From: CAYWFP01 sp964457365
GTDB lineage: Bacteria > Planctomycetota > SZUA-567
NCBI GenBank assembly: GCA_964457365.1
Contig: CAYWFP010000102.1
Location: 1 to 13,376, forward strand
Direction: 5' to 3'
Length of the DNA: 13,376 nt
Shown: positions 7,594-13,376 of the stretch, piece by piece
How positions within the stretch are numbered: the stretch's first letter is position 1
Layout of the letters: the number at the start of each line of letters is the position of its first letter
Program-made: the position numbers and the translations under genes
The notes under the pieces: model-generated
The model's database searches: none
Told to the model about the DNA's origin: nothing
The model's input: the letters and a program-made list of their open reading frames with translations, nothing else

Positions 7594-8571
7594 TCATCCG
7601 CCCAACCGACAGAAGAGATACGCCAGTCCCAGCGCCACCGCCGGCGTCAAGAGCCATCCGCCTAAGATCAGCGCCACGGCCGAGAAGCGGACCGCGCGCA
7701 TGCCCTTCAACAGGCCGATGCCGAGCACCGCGCCGACGACGGCCTGGCTGGTCGAAACCGGCACGCCCACCTCGGCGTAGATATGCACCGTCACCGCCTC
7801 GGCCAGAACGACGATAAAGGCGCTGAAAGCGTCGAGTCGGGTGATGCTCGCGCCTACCGTCAGCATTACCCGTTTACTGTAGGTCAAGGCGCCGAAGGCG
7901 ATGCTCGCCCCGCCGACCAGAAGCGCCAGACGCGTGGCCGTATCCGACTGCGGCGCGCCGAAGAGTCCCGCGCCGTAGAAGACGCCGGTGACGTTGGCGA
8001 CGTTGTTGGCGCCCAAGGCGTACGCGCCGTAGACGCCCGCGAGGATCAGAAGCCAGCGCATGCAACTGTCGTAATCGAGAAAATGCAGGTGCAGCCGACG
8101 GAAGAGCCGCGCCAACAGCGCATAGAGAATCGCCGCCAGCAGCGCCGCGCCGATGGGCGTACCGACCCAGCAGGCGACGACCTTGCCGAGGCTCTGCAGG
8201 TCGATCTGGTCGGCGGCCGCCCGCCCCTGGGCGATGCGCGCGAAGCTGATGCCGAGAATGCCGCCGACGACGGCCTGACTGGTCGAGACCGGAAGGGAGA
8301 GAGTACTCATCCCCGCCACCGTCAGTGCCGCGGCGAGCGCGGCGAAGAAGGCCGCGTCCAGGTCGACCGACTGCGCGAGGCTGCTGTAGGTCTCGAGCCC
8401 GCCCGCGCCCTGGAGCACGGCCCCGGCGAGTACGAAGACGCTCAAGAGGAGCGCCGCGGTGCGCCAGCGCAGCATCTGCGAACTGACGGCGGTGCCGAAG
8501 ATATTGGCCGCATCGTTGGCGCCGAGGCCCCAGCCCAGGAACACACCCGCGATGATCTTCCAGTACGGCAT
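7594..8571 (-). CDS. PiT-family inorganic phosphate permease
   Basis: A 325-residue inner-membrane phosphate transporter of the PiT/Pit (PNaS) family, which moves phosphate (often as a metal-phosphate complex) with a proton or sodium ion. The two inverted halves of the family are plain: signature GANDAAN at 17-23 and its partner GANNVAN at 187-193, and the twin PVSTSQAVVG segments at ~94-103 and 271-280. About ten hydrophobic helices can be drawn, and the length fits the short bacterial type. The start ATG (8571) lies 18 bp after the stop of the DUF47 gene, the standard DUF47-pit operon order, and there is only a weak AAGG ribosome site, which suggests translational coupling. No terminator is visible before it meets the convergent secreted-protein gene. 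Confidence 0.95.
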   Translation of the reverse strand: MPYWKIIAGVFLGWGLGANDAANIFGTAVSSQMLRWRTAALLLSVFVLAGAVLQGAGGLETYSSLAQSVDLDAAFFAALAAALTVAGMSTLSLPVSTSQAVVGGILGISFARIAQGRAAADQIDLQSLGKVVACWVGTPIGAALLAAILYALLARLFRRLHLHFLDYDSCMRWLLILAGVYGAYALGANNVANVTGVFYGAGLFGAPQSDTATRLALLVGGASIAFGALTYSKRVMLTVGASITRLDAFSAFIVVLAEAVTVHIYAEVGVPVSTSQAVVGAVLGIGLLKGMRAVRFSAVALILGGWLLTPAVALGLAYLFCRLGG

Positions 8572-8589
8572 GGCGGCCTTCGCTCGGGA

Positions 8590-9237
8590 TCAGACCAGGC
8601 GTTTGACCACGATGATGGTCAACCAGTCGGCGGCGTTCTCGCTCGCGTCGGAGACGTGGCTGAGGTTGACGGCCAGATCGCGCAGCAGGATCTTCTCCAG
8701 CGGCTGAATCTCATTCGAGGCGAAGACCGCGCGGACGATCAAGCGCTTCAGCGCGTCGGAGTTCGTCTCCTTGGTGTCCACCTCGACGACATGCGCCTGC
8801 ACCTTCTCGGCGTCGGTGAAGAGAGACCGCACCGCCTGCGCCAGCGACTCGAAACATTCGCGGTTGTGCCGGATCATCTCGCGAAACGACTCGCGCAGGT
8901 GCGGCGGCACCGCGAACTTTTCGTCGTAGATATCGTACATCACCCGTTCGGCACGGTTGGGCACCTTGTCCAGTTTCTCCAACAGATGCAGAATATCGGT
9001 GCGCGATTCGGGAATCAGCGCTTTCTCGTACATCGCCGCTTCCACCCGCCGGCGGATCGCGTCGCAGTCGGTCTCCAGATGGTCCACCCGTTCGACCGCC
9101 TCGTTGAACGCCGGACAGAGTCCCTCGTCGAGATAGATGGCGAAACCTTCGTGGAAGGCGACCAGGCATGTCTCGGCCTTCTCCATGTATTCGTCGATTA
9201 TCCGAGTGACGGGGTGCCGCTTGCGCCAGCCGAACAT
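8590..9237 (-). CDS. DUF47 / PhoU-like phosphate transport accessory protein
   Basis: A 215-residue, all-helical cytoplasmic protein of the DUF47 family (PhoU-related, TIGR00153-like). Members are found next to PiT permeases and are thought to regulate or assist them. Family traits seen are the N-terminal basic start MFGWRKR, the helix with LLEKLDKVPNRAE (~86-98) and the C-terminal IQPLEKILLRDLAVNLSHVS region followed by DASENAADWL, similar to PhoU metal-binding helices. The frame is open up to 9429, but ATG 9237 is chosen: GGGAGG (9245-9250) lies 7 nt upstream on the minus strand, the family starts here, and the likely promoter -10 box (9401-9406) lies inside the longer frame. It is the first gene of a two-gene operon with the permease. 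Confidence 0.92.
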   Translation of the reverse strand: MFGWRKRHPVTRIIDEYMEKAETCLVAFHEGFAIYLDEGLCPAFNEAVERVDHLETDCDAIRRRVEAAMYEKALIPESRTDILHLLEKLDKVPNRAERVMYDIYDEKFAVPPHLRESFREMIRHNRECFESLAQAVRSLFTDAEKVQAHVVEVDTKETNSDALKRLIVRAVFASNEIQPLEKILLRDLAVNLSHVSDASENAADWLTIIVVKRLV

Positions 9238-9400
9238 CGCTTTTCCTCCCGCGTAGCGGATTTCATCCAGTACCGCGACTTTCCTCTCGGACAATTGCGA
9301 GAAAAACGTTTGTGCAAGCGCCCGAACCTTTCGCGTCCTCCACGCCGCCACAAAGCGCTTTTCGCGGCAAGATCCGTTCCCAGCCAGCGCCGCAGCGGGC

Positions 9401-9429
9401 ATTATAGTCTTCCCCCGCCGCGCACGCAA
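9401..9429 (-). promoter_or_regulatory. Promoter of the DUF47-PiT operon
   Basis: On the minus strand TTGCGT (9429-9424) and a perfect TATAAT (9406-9401) are spaced by exactly 17 bp. Transcription would begin near 9394, giving an untranslated leader of about 155 nt before ATG 9237. The leader holds the palindrome AAAGCGCTTT (near 9352-9361). No Pho box was recognised. Confidence 0.6.
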
Positions 9430-9439
9430 CGCCCCGGCC

Positions 9440-9468
9440 TTGACGGATCCGCTGCTATCGCACAGAAT
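9440..9468 (+). promoter_or_regulatory. Promoter of the hybrid histidine kinase gene
   Basis: TTGACG (9440-9445, 5 of 6) and CAGAAT (9463-9468, 4 of 6) are spaced by 17 bp. Initiation near 9475 would leave a ~17-nt leader with the AGGAGG site and supports ATG 9492 over GTG 9474. Its -35 box is 10 bp from the divergent -35 box of the phosphate operon. Confidence 0.5.
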
Positions 9469-9491
9469 ACCCCGTGACGCGAGGAGGCGTT

Positions 9492-11471
9492 ATGCGACCA
9501 TCCGCCGACACGACGATGATCCATCGCCTCGAGACCGCCAACCGGGCGCTGGTCGTCGACGACGACACGCATATGCGCGGCGCCATGTGTGCGGCGGTGA
9601 ACGAGTTCGGCTTTGATGCCGACGACTTCGCTTCGCCCGAGGACGCCTGGGACGCGTTCAAGAACGAAACGTATTCGCTGGTCCTGCTCGACTGGCAGTT
9701 GCCGCGGATCTCCGGGATCGAACTCTGCCGGCGTTTTCGCTCCCTCCCGCACTCGCCCTACGTCTACATCCTTATGGTGACCGCCAACGACAGTCCCGAA
9801 CAGCTGCGGGAGGCCCTCGCCGCTGGCGCGGACGACTACCTGATGAAACCGTTCCATCTGCACCTGCTGGAAATCCGGCTCTCGGTAGCGCGCATGCAGA
9901 TCCGCCACCGCATCGAACGCGCGCGCGCGGAGGCGACGATCCTCAAGGAACGGCACTTCCTGCAGTCGATCATCGACACCATCCCCAGCCCGATCTTCTA
10001 CAAGGACGCCACGGGCACCTACCTCGGCTGCAACCGTGCATTCGAGGAAATGATGGCCCGCCCCCGGGGCGAAATCGTCGGCAAGACCGCGTTCGACCTC
10101 GCCCCGCGCGAGCAGGCCGATATCTACTCCGAGATGGATCGCAATCTTCTCGAGGGCGAAAGCGGCACGCAGAAATACGAAGCCAAAGTCATCGACGGAT
10201 ACGAAAAGACCCGTGACGTCATCTTCAACAAGGCCCGCTTCTACAATCCCGACGGCGCAATGGGCGGCATCGTCGCGGTCATGCTCGACATCACCGATCT
10301 CAAACAAGCCGAGTCGGCGCTGATCCGCACCCAGCAACTCGCCGCGGTCGGTACGCTCGCCGCGGGCGTGGCGCACGAATTCAACAACATCAACACCAGT
10401 ATTCTCGGATTTCTGGAGCTTTCGCTCGAGACGTCGGATTTGCCGGAGACCGCCCGGGAGTTCCTCCAGATCGCGCTCAGCAGCGGTCAGCGCGCGGCCA
10501 CGATCACCAAGAACCTCCTCGCCTTCTCACGCGCCACCGGCGCCAAAAAGGCGCCCACCGATCTGACCGAACTGGTGCGCAACACGCTCAAGATCGTCGC
10601 CGGAGAGATGCATTCCGAAGGCGTGACACTCAAACTCGAACTGGAAGAGTCGCCCGATATCGCCGTCGACCCGGCGCAGATCGCGCAGGTATTGATCAAC
10701 CTCGTCATCAATGCCCGACATGCAGTGATCGACAGCGAGGAGAAGGTCGTCACCGTGGCCACCGGCACCACCGAGACGCGTATCTTCATCCGCGTCAGCG
10801 ATACCGGTTGCGGCATCGAGAAGGCGCACCTGGCCAAGATCTTCCTGCCCTTCTTCACCACCAAAGGCGAGCACGCCGAGCAGGCTTCCAGTCAGTCCAA
10901 AGTACGCGGCACCGGCCTGGGCCTGAGCGTCTGCGACACGATCATCCGAAACCATTTCGGCGAGATCACCGTCGACAGCCAGACCGATCACGGCGCGGCC
11001 TTCACCATCTGGTTACCCCTGACCTGCTCGTTGGAGAAACAAGCCGACACGACACGCCCCGACAGCGAACGCCAGTATCATCCCGGGGGGCGCCTGCTGG
11101 TTCTCGATGACGAGGAGGAAGTGCGTAAACTGCTGCAGCGCATTCTCGAGATCGACGGCTACGAAGTCGTCGCCATCGATGACGGACAGCAGGCATTGCA
11201 GCTCCATGCCGAACAACCGTTCGATCTGGCTCTGGTGGACCTGCAGATGCCCAAGATGAACGGAATCGATTTTCTGCGGCGCATGCGTCATGCCGAGAAC
11301 CCCGCCGGCGTGATCGTCATCACCGGCCGCTATACCGAAGAGAATCTCAGCCAGTACGATGCCGAAGAGGTTATCGCCACGGTGCAGAAGCCCTTTGACA
11401 AGCATAGCCTTCGCTCTCTGGTTCGCCGCTCGCTTAGCGACATGGATTTGCCCAACCGCCAACCTAATTAA
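9492..11471 (+). CDS. Soluble hybrid histidine kinase (REC-PAS-HisKA-HATPase-REC)
   Basis: A 659-residue two-component sensor kinase without membrane segments, so cytoplasmic. Domain order: receiver 1 (~18-135, phospho-acceptor Asp67 in LVLLDWQLP, Lys119 in LMKPF); a helical linker (~137-155); PAS (~158-270); HisKA with the phosphorylated His295 in GVAHEFNN; HATPase with N box (NLVINARHAV, Asn407), G1 DTGCGI (~437) and G2 GTGLGL (473-478); receiver 2 (~533-645, Asp583 in ALVDLQMP, Thr611, Lys633). The first receiver suggests that it is itself driven by another kinase; the last can pass phosphate on or control the core. No DNA-binding domain or partner regulator is in the window. ATG 9492 has GAGGAGG (9481-9487) 4 nt upstream. 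Divergent placement from the phosphate operon is suggestive only. Confidence 0.93.
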   Translation: MRPSADTTMIHRLETANRALVVDDDTHMRGAMCAAVNEFGFDADDFASPEDAWDAFKNETYSLVLLDWQLPRISGIELCRRFRSLPHSPYVYILMVTANDSPEQLREALAAGADDYLMKPFHLHLLEIRLSVARMQIRHRIERARAEATILKERHFLQSIIDTIPSPIFYKDATGTYLGCNRAFEEMMARPRGEIVGKTAFDLAPREQADIYSEMDRNLLEGESGTQKYEAKVIDGYEKTRDVIFNKARFYNPDGAMGGIVAVMLDITDLKQAESALIRTQQLAAVGTLAAGVAHEFNNINTSILGFLELSLETSDLPETAREFLQIALSSGQRAATITKNLLAFSRATGAKKAPTDLTELVRNTLKIVAGEMHSEGVTLKLELEESPDIAVDPAQIAQVLINLVINARHAVIDSEEKVVTVATGTTETRIFIRVSDTGCGIEKAHLAKIFLPFFTTKGEHAEQASSQSKVRGTGLGLSVCDTIIRNHFGEITVDSQTDHGAAFTIWLPLTCSLEKQADTTRPDSERQYHPGGRLLVLDDEEEVRKLLQRILEIDGYEVVAIDDGQQALQLHAEQPFDLALVDLQMPKMNGIDFLRRMRHAENPAGVIVITGRYTEENLSQYDAEEVIATVQKPFDKHSLRSLVRRSLSDMDLPNRQPN

Positions 11472-11571
11472 GGGCTATTGGGGCTCCCCGTAAAACCTGA
11501 AAGGGCGTAACGGTATCCGGTTTCTGAGCGGGACATATGGCCCTGGTTGGCGCAGTGTCGAGCAATTTACA

Positions 11572-11704
11572 CACATTCCCATAACCCCGGAAATTCACGA
11601 TAAATAGTTAACGAGCTAATAAATAACCTGATTCGGTTATCAGCCGGGGCAATCATGTTTAATCCTCTTAATCCGGGAACGTTACGCATATTCCCGGGAA
11701 TGTG
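11572..11704. other. Candidate structured RNA element (nested stems)
   Basis: Outer stem CACATTCCC (11572-11580) with GGGAATGTG (11696-11704) is a perfect 9-bp inverted repeat. Inside it lie CCCCGG (11585-11590) with CCGGGG (11644-11649), a hairpin ATAACC-TGATTC-GGTTAT (11623-11640), and GGGAA (11675-11679) with TTCCC (11691-11695). The four stems are mutually compatible and give a two-armed closed structure. ATTCCCGGGAAT (11690-11701) is also a perfect 12-bp palindrome, so a protein-binding site is an alternative reading. The transcribed strand is not known. Confidence 0.35.
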
Positions 11705-12388
11705 ATCTTGTCTTAATATTACTTGAACATAGTATTTGCACCATAATTAATCTGTAACAATGCGCGCTTGATGTCAAACATGTTCGCTTCTCGTTGACTT
11801 TTTACTCAAGACCTGGCTTTCCTTTCGCAACCTCCTCGCCAACCAGTCCGTTTTTGGTATACAGCCCTGTTTATCTATACCTCTGGGTGCAATATATATA
11901 TTTTGGTAACTGATTATAAAAAGCTCATTTGAAGAGAAACAGGCGGGATTGTATTGATTTTATATTAGTGGACACGGGTCATTTTTTCCGCTTTTTGCTT
12001 TCGTATCCTTGAGAATGATGCACACTGGAATGTTGCGATTAGGTTAATGGTGACATTGGCCGGTTTAAATCGACACGACTCGATAAAAAATAGTTTACTT
12101 GGGAAATCACGCGTTCCCGCAATGACTCTTGTGTATTTTGATGGGGATTATGCTTTTTGTATCATGTCAGAGCTGCTGTCAAATCGTTCTGTAACGTGGA
12201 TGAAAACTCATGGCTCTCATTGGCTGGCTGCGTATAAGCATTTTTCTTTTATTTGTGTACTCCGGGCCTCCGTATACCGAAGATGGAATCGCTGCCTTGG
12301 CAAGACCGCGGCGTCGGCACCCATCTATCTTCAGAGGCGGACTATTTGTCGAGGGCGATGTAACCGATGCGAATACTTGGAAAAAGGG

Positions 12389-12416
12389 TTGCATAACCGG
12401 CGATTGGAGATATATT
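12389..12416 (+). promoter_or_regulatory. Likely promoter of tRNA-His
   Basis: TTGCAT (12389-12394) and TATATT (12411-12416, 5 of 6) are spaced by 16 bp. Initiation near 12423 would give a ~19-nt 5' leader before the tRNA. Confidence 0.45.
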
Positions 12417-12441
12417 GTTCGGTTTCATACGCGACACCAAC

Positions 12442-12519
12442 GGCGGGAGTAGCTCAGCCGGCTAGAGCGTCAGATTGTGGCTCTGAAGGCCGGGGGTTCG
12501 AGTCCCCTCTCTCGCCCCA
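12442..12519 (+). tRNA. tRNA-His (anticodon GTG), CCA encoded
   Basis: A full cloverleaf: acceptor GCGGGAG (12443-12449) with CTCTCGC (12509-12515), the extra G-1 (12442) opposite C73 (12516) that identifies tRNA-His, anticodon stem TCAGA/TCTGA with loop TTGTGGC (GTG at 12477-12479), T arm GGGGG-TTCGAGT-CCCCT (12492-12508) and encoded CCA (12517-12519). The opposite strand encodes the C-terminal end of the adjoining integrase frame, so the 3' part is probably the integration site; the tRNA itself is intact. Confidence 0.97.
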
Positions 12520-13376
12520 TATCACGTTGCCCTGTCCGACCAGTTCGGACGGGGCTTTTTCTTTGCTGGAATAGGATTTACAGTTATTCTCTCCGCTCTC
12601 TTTGCGAGGCGGTATTTGTCCATAGTGGTCCATAACGTTTTTGCGTAAGTCCACCGATTTGGGCAAGATTTGGTCACTTCCGTTTAGGCCTGTTTCGGGG
12701 GTATCGCCTGTTCCGGTCTGTCGCATGGCCGCAACATCTTCGGCAGATATATTCGGCAGGCTCTCAATCGCCTCCTGCTGGCCTTCTATGATCGTGTGAG
12801 TATATCGGTCCATCGTAAGCGTAATCGTGCTATGACGGGCCAGGGATTGCGCTACGGATGAGTGTACGCCGCTGCCAGCCAGATTCGTGATAAAGCTATG
12901 GCGAAGCGCATGGAAGTCCGCTACGCGGCCTTGTTCGTCACGATAGGGTATCGGATCAAGTCCGGCGTCCGGGTTGCCCGTGCGCTCCAGGTCGAAGCGG
13001 ATCATCTTTGCGCCCACGGTGCCGGGGGGCATGTGCGGGAAGGCTTGCGCCGAAGGCATGGCGAGAGATTCCGCGAAGCAGGCGCGCATGGCTTCGGCAA
13101 GCTCCCTTCGCAGGGGAAGCGATTCGGTCTTGCCGTTCTTCGCGTAGGCGGCTTCCACCGTGACGGCGGGAGGGTTCCCGTCCAGGTCGAAGGACAGGCG
13201 GCGAAGCGTGCGGCATTCTTCCCAGCGCAAGCCCGTCTCCATCGCCACGCGGTAGAGTAGCGCGCGCTCTGGCCCGGGCATCCCGCGCCACGGCTCGCCG
13301 GATTCGGCGGCGCGCAAGAGACGGGCGAGTTCATCCGGCGCAAGGGCGCGGCGTTCGCGGCGCACGTCGGCCTTTT
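12454..13376 (-). CDS. Tyrosine recombinase / integrase, 5' part outside the window
   Basis: Catalytic part of a tyrosine (phage-type) integrase; the N-terminal DNA-binding domain lies beyond the right edge and the frame is open at 13376. Counting from the GTG at 13365, the catalytic set is complete: Arg47 (TGLRWEEC), Lys76 (YAKNGK), His152 and Arg155 (FHALRHSF), His178 (LARHSTI) and the nucleophile Tyr188 (MDRYTH). It would cut and rejoin DNA at the att site of an integrated element. After the catalytic core ~110 residues follow with little character; the last ~20 (starting GERGDSNPRPS) are the antisense of tRNA-His, and the stop (12454-12456) is inside the tRNA. The real protein may well end there, since integration fixes this junction. 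Confidence 0.9.
   Translation of the reverse strand, partial: KADVRRERRALAPDELARLLRAAESGEPWRGMPGPERALLYRVAMETGLRWEECRTLRRLSFDLDGNPPAVTVEAAYAKNGKTESLPLRRELAEAMRACFAESLAMPSAQAFPHMPPGTVGAKMIRFDLERTGNPDAGLDPIPYRDEQGRVADFHALRHSFITNLAGSGVHSSVAQSLARHSTITLTMDRYTHTIIEGQQEAIESLPNISAEDVAAMRQTGTGDTPETGLNGSDQILPKSVDLRKNVMDHYGQIPPRKESGENNCKSYSSKEKAPSELVGQGNVIWGERGDSNPRPSEPQSDALAG
12477..12519. other. Probable attachment site (att) of an integrated element
   Basis: Tyrosine recombinases commonly use the anticodon-to-3' part of a tRNA as att core. Here the recombinase gene lies directly 3' of tRNA-His and points at it, with its frame closing inside the tRNA. The second att copy should lie beyond the right edge of the window, so the core limits given here are only approximate. 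Confidence 0.45.
12529..12563 (+). terminator. Rho-independent terminator of tRNA-His
   Basis: GCCCTGTCCGA (12529-12539) pairs with TCGGACGGGGC (12545-12555), 11 pairs including one G-T, with a 5-nt loop, followed by TTTTTC. It sits 9 nt after the encoded CCA. It overlaps the 3' end of the antisense integrase frame and would not act on that strand because no matching A run precedes it. Confidence 0.88.

Larger units (their letters stand above)
11472..12441. other. AT-rich gene-free region
   Basis: About 970 bp lie between the kinase gene and the tRNA. GC content, counted in sample lines, is about 27-40 % from 11581 to 12180, against about 60-65 % in the flanking genes, and climbs to about 60 % near 12301-12360. 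Reading frames here are short or have no family character (80 codons from 12210; a 175-codon frame from 12047 that runs through the tRNA). Visible structure: the nested stems at 11572-11704, a 6-bp inverted repeat GGTATA/TATACC (11856-11881), an alternating AT run (11892-11900) and GGGAA/TTCCC near 12100-12117. No clear terminator follows the kinase gene. No known RNA gene (tmRNA, RNase P, SRP, 6S) was recognised. Confidence 0.6.

Noticed and set aside
9238..9429. N-terminal extension of the DUF47 protein (start at 9429)
   Set aside because: It would begin upstream of the probable transcription start, lacks a ribosome site and does not resemble the family; ATG 9237 has a strong GGGAGG site.
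7783..9477. 564-codon plus-strand frame over the phosphate operon
   Set aside because: Antisense to two clear families (PiT and DUF47); Arg/Asp/His-rich with no motif.
11965..11985. AGTGGACACGGGTCAT motif, which recalls some insertion-sequence ends
   Set aside because: Only one copy was found, without an inverted partner or a transposase remnant, and I could not name the family.
12210..12452. 80-codon plus-strand frame with a hydrophobic N-terminus
   Set aside because: Only a weak ribosome site (GTGGA, 9 nt upstream), ends in the tRNA, no recognisable homology; the hydrophobic stretch may be chance in T-rich DNA.
12047..12574. 175-codon plus-strand frame in the AT-rich region
   Set aside because: Its end runs through tRNA-His and its terminator, and the translation has no family features.
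1..13376. CRISPR array, rRNA, tmRNA, RNase P RNA or complete insertion sequence
   Set aside because: No regularly spaced direct repeats and none of the conserved motifs of these RNAs or transposases were seen on either strand.

Overview
The window comes from a GC-rich bacterial chromosome, very probably Gram-negative. The compact gene layout, strong GAGG-type ribosome sites, a GH20-like/GH31 glycosidase pair and tRNA-integrated recombinase would suit a member of the PVC group (Lentisphaerota, Kiritimatiellota or Planctomycetota). That placement is only an impression; no taxonomic marker is present.

Left part (1-1347): the 3' part of a hybrid-cluster protein gene (Hcp, hydroxylamine/NO reductase) ends in a clear rho-independent terminator. 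It is followed by a small TPR protein with its own ribosome site. Middle left (1348-6167): two large genes on the plus strand encode a divergent GH20-like glycosidase and a GH31 alpha-glycosidase. Each is preceded by a long imperfect palindrome (1382-1558 and 3725-3954) with no coding content. These look like MITE-type or long-hairpin repeats inserted exactly between genes.

Middle (6168-9237): a strong sigma70-type promoter drives a secreted protein built from four copies of a short beta module. It runs tail to tail, with only 3 bp between the stop codons, into a minus-strand operon of a DUF47/PhoU-like accessory protein and a PiT-family phosphate permease. That operon has a perfect TATAAT box and a leader of about 155 nt. 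Its -35 box lies back to back with the -35 box of the divergent gene for a soluble hybrid histidine kinase (REC-PAS-HisKA-HATPase-REC, 9492-11471).

Right part (11472-13376): base composition drops to roughly 30-40 % GC for most of a 970-bp stretch with no convincing gene. Inside it, 11572-11704 can fold into a nested multi-stem structure and is a candidate RNA element. GC content rises again towards tRNA-His(GTG) (12442-12519, CCA encoded), which has its own promoter and terminator. Facing it on the minus strand is a 5'-truncated tyrosine recombinase whose last codons are the antisense of the tRNA. This marks the tRNA 3' part as the probable attachment site and the sequence to the right as an integrated element that continues outside the window.

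No CRISPR array, rRNA or complete insertion sequence was seen. The points most worth following up are the two palindromes, the structured AT-rich segment, the four-repeat secreted protein and the GH20-like protein that seems to lack the usual Asp-Glu catalytic pair.
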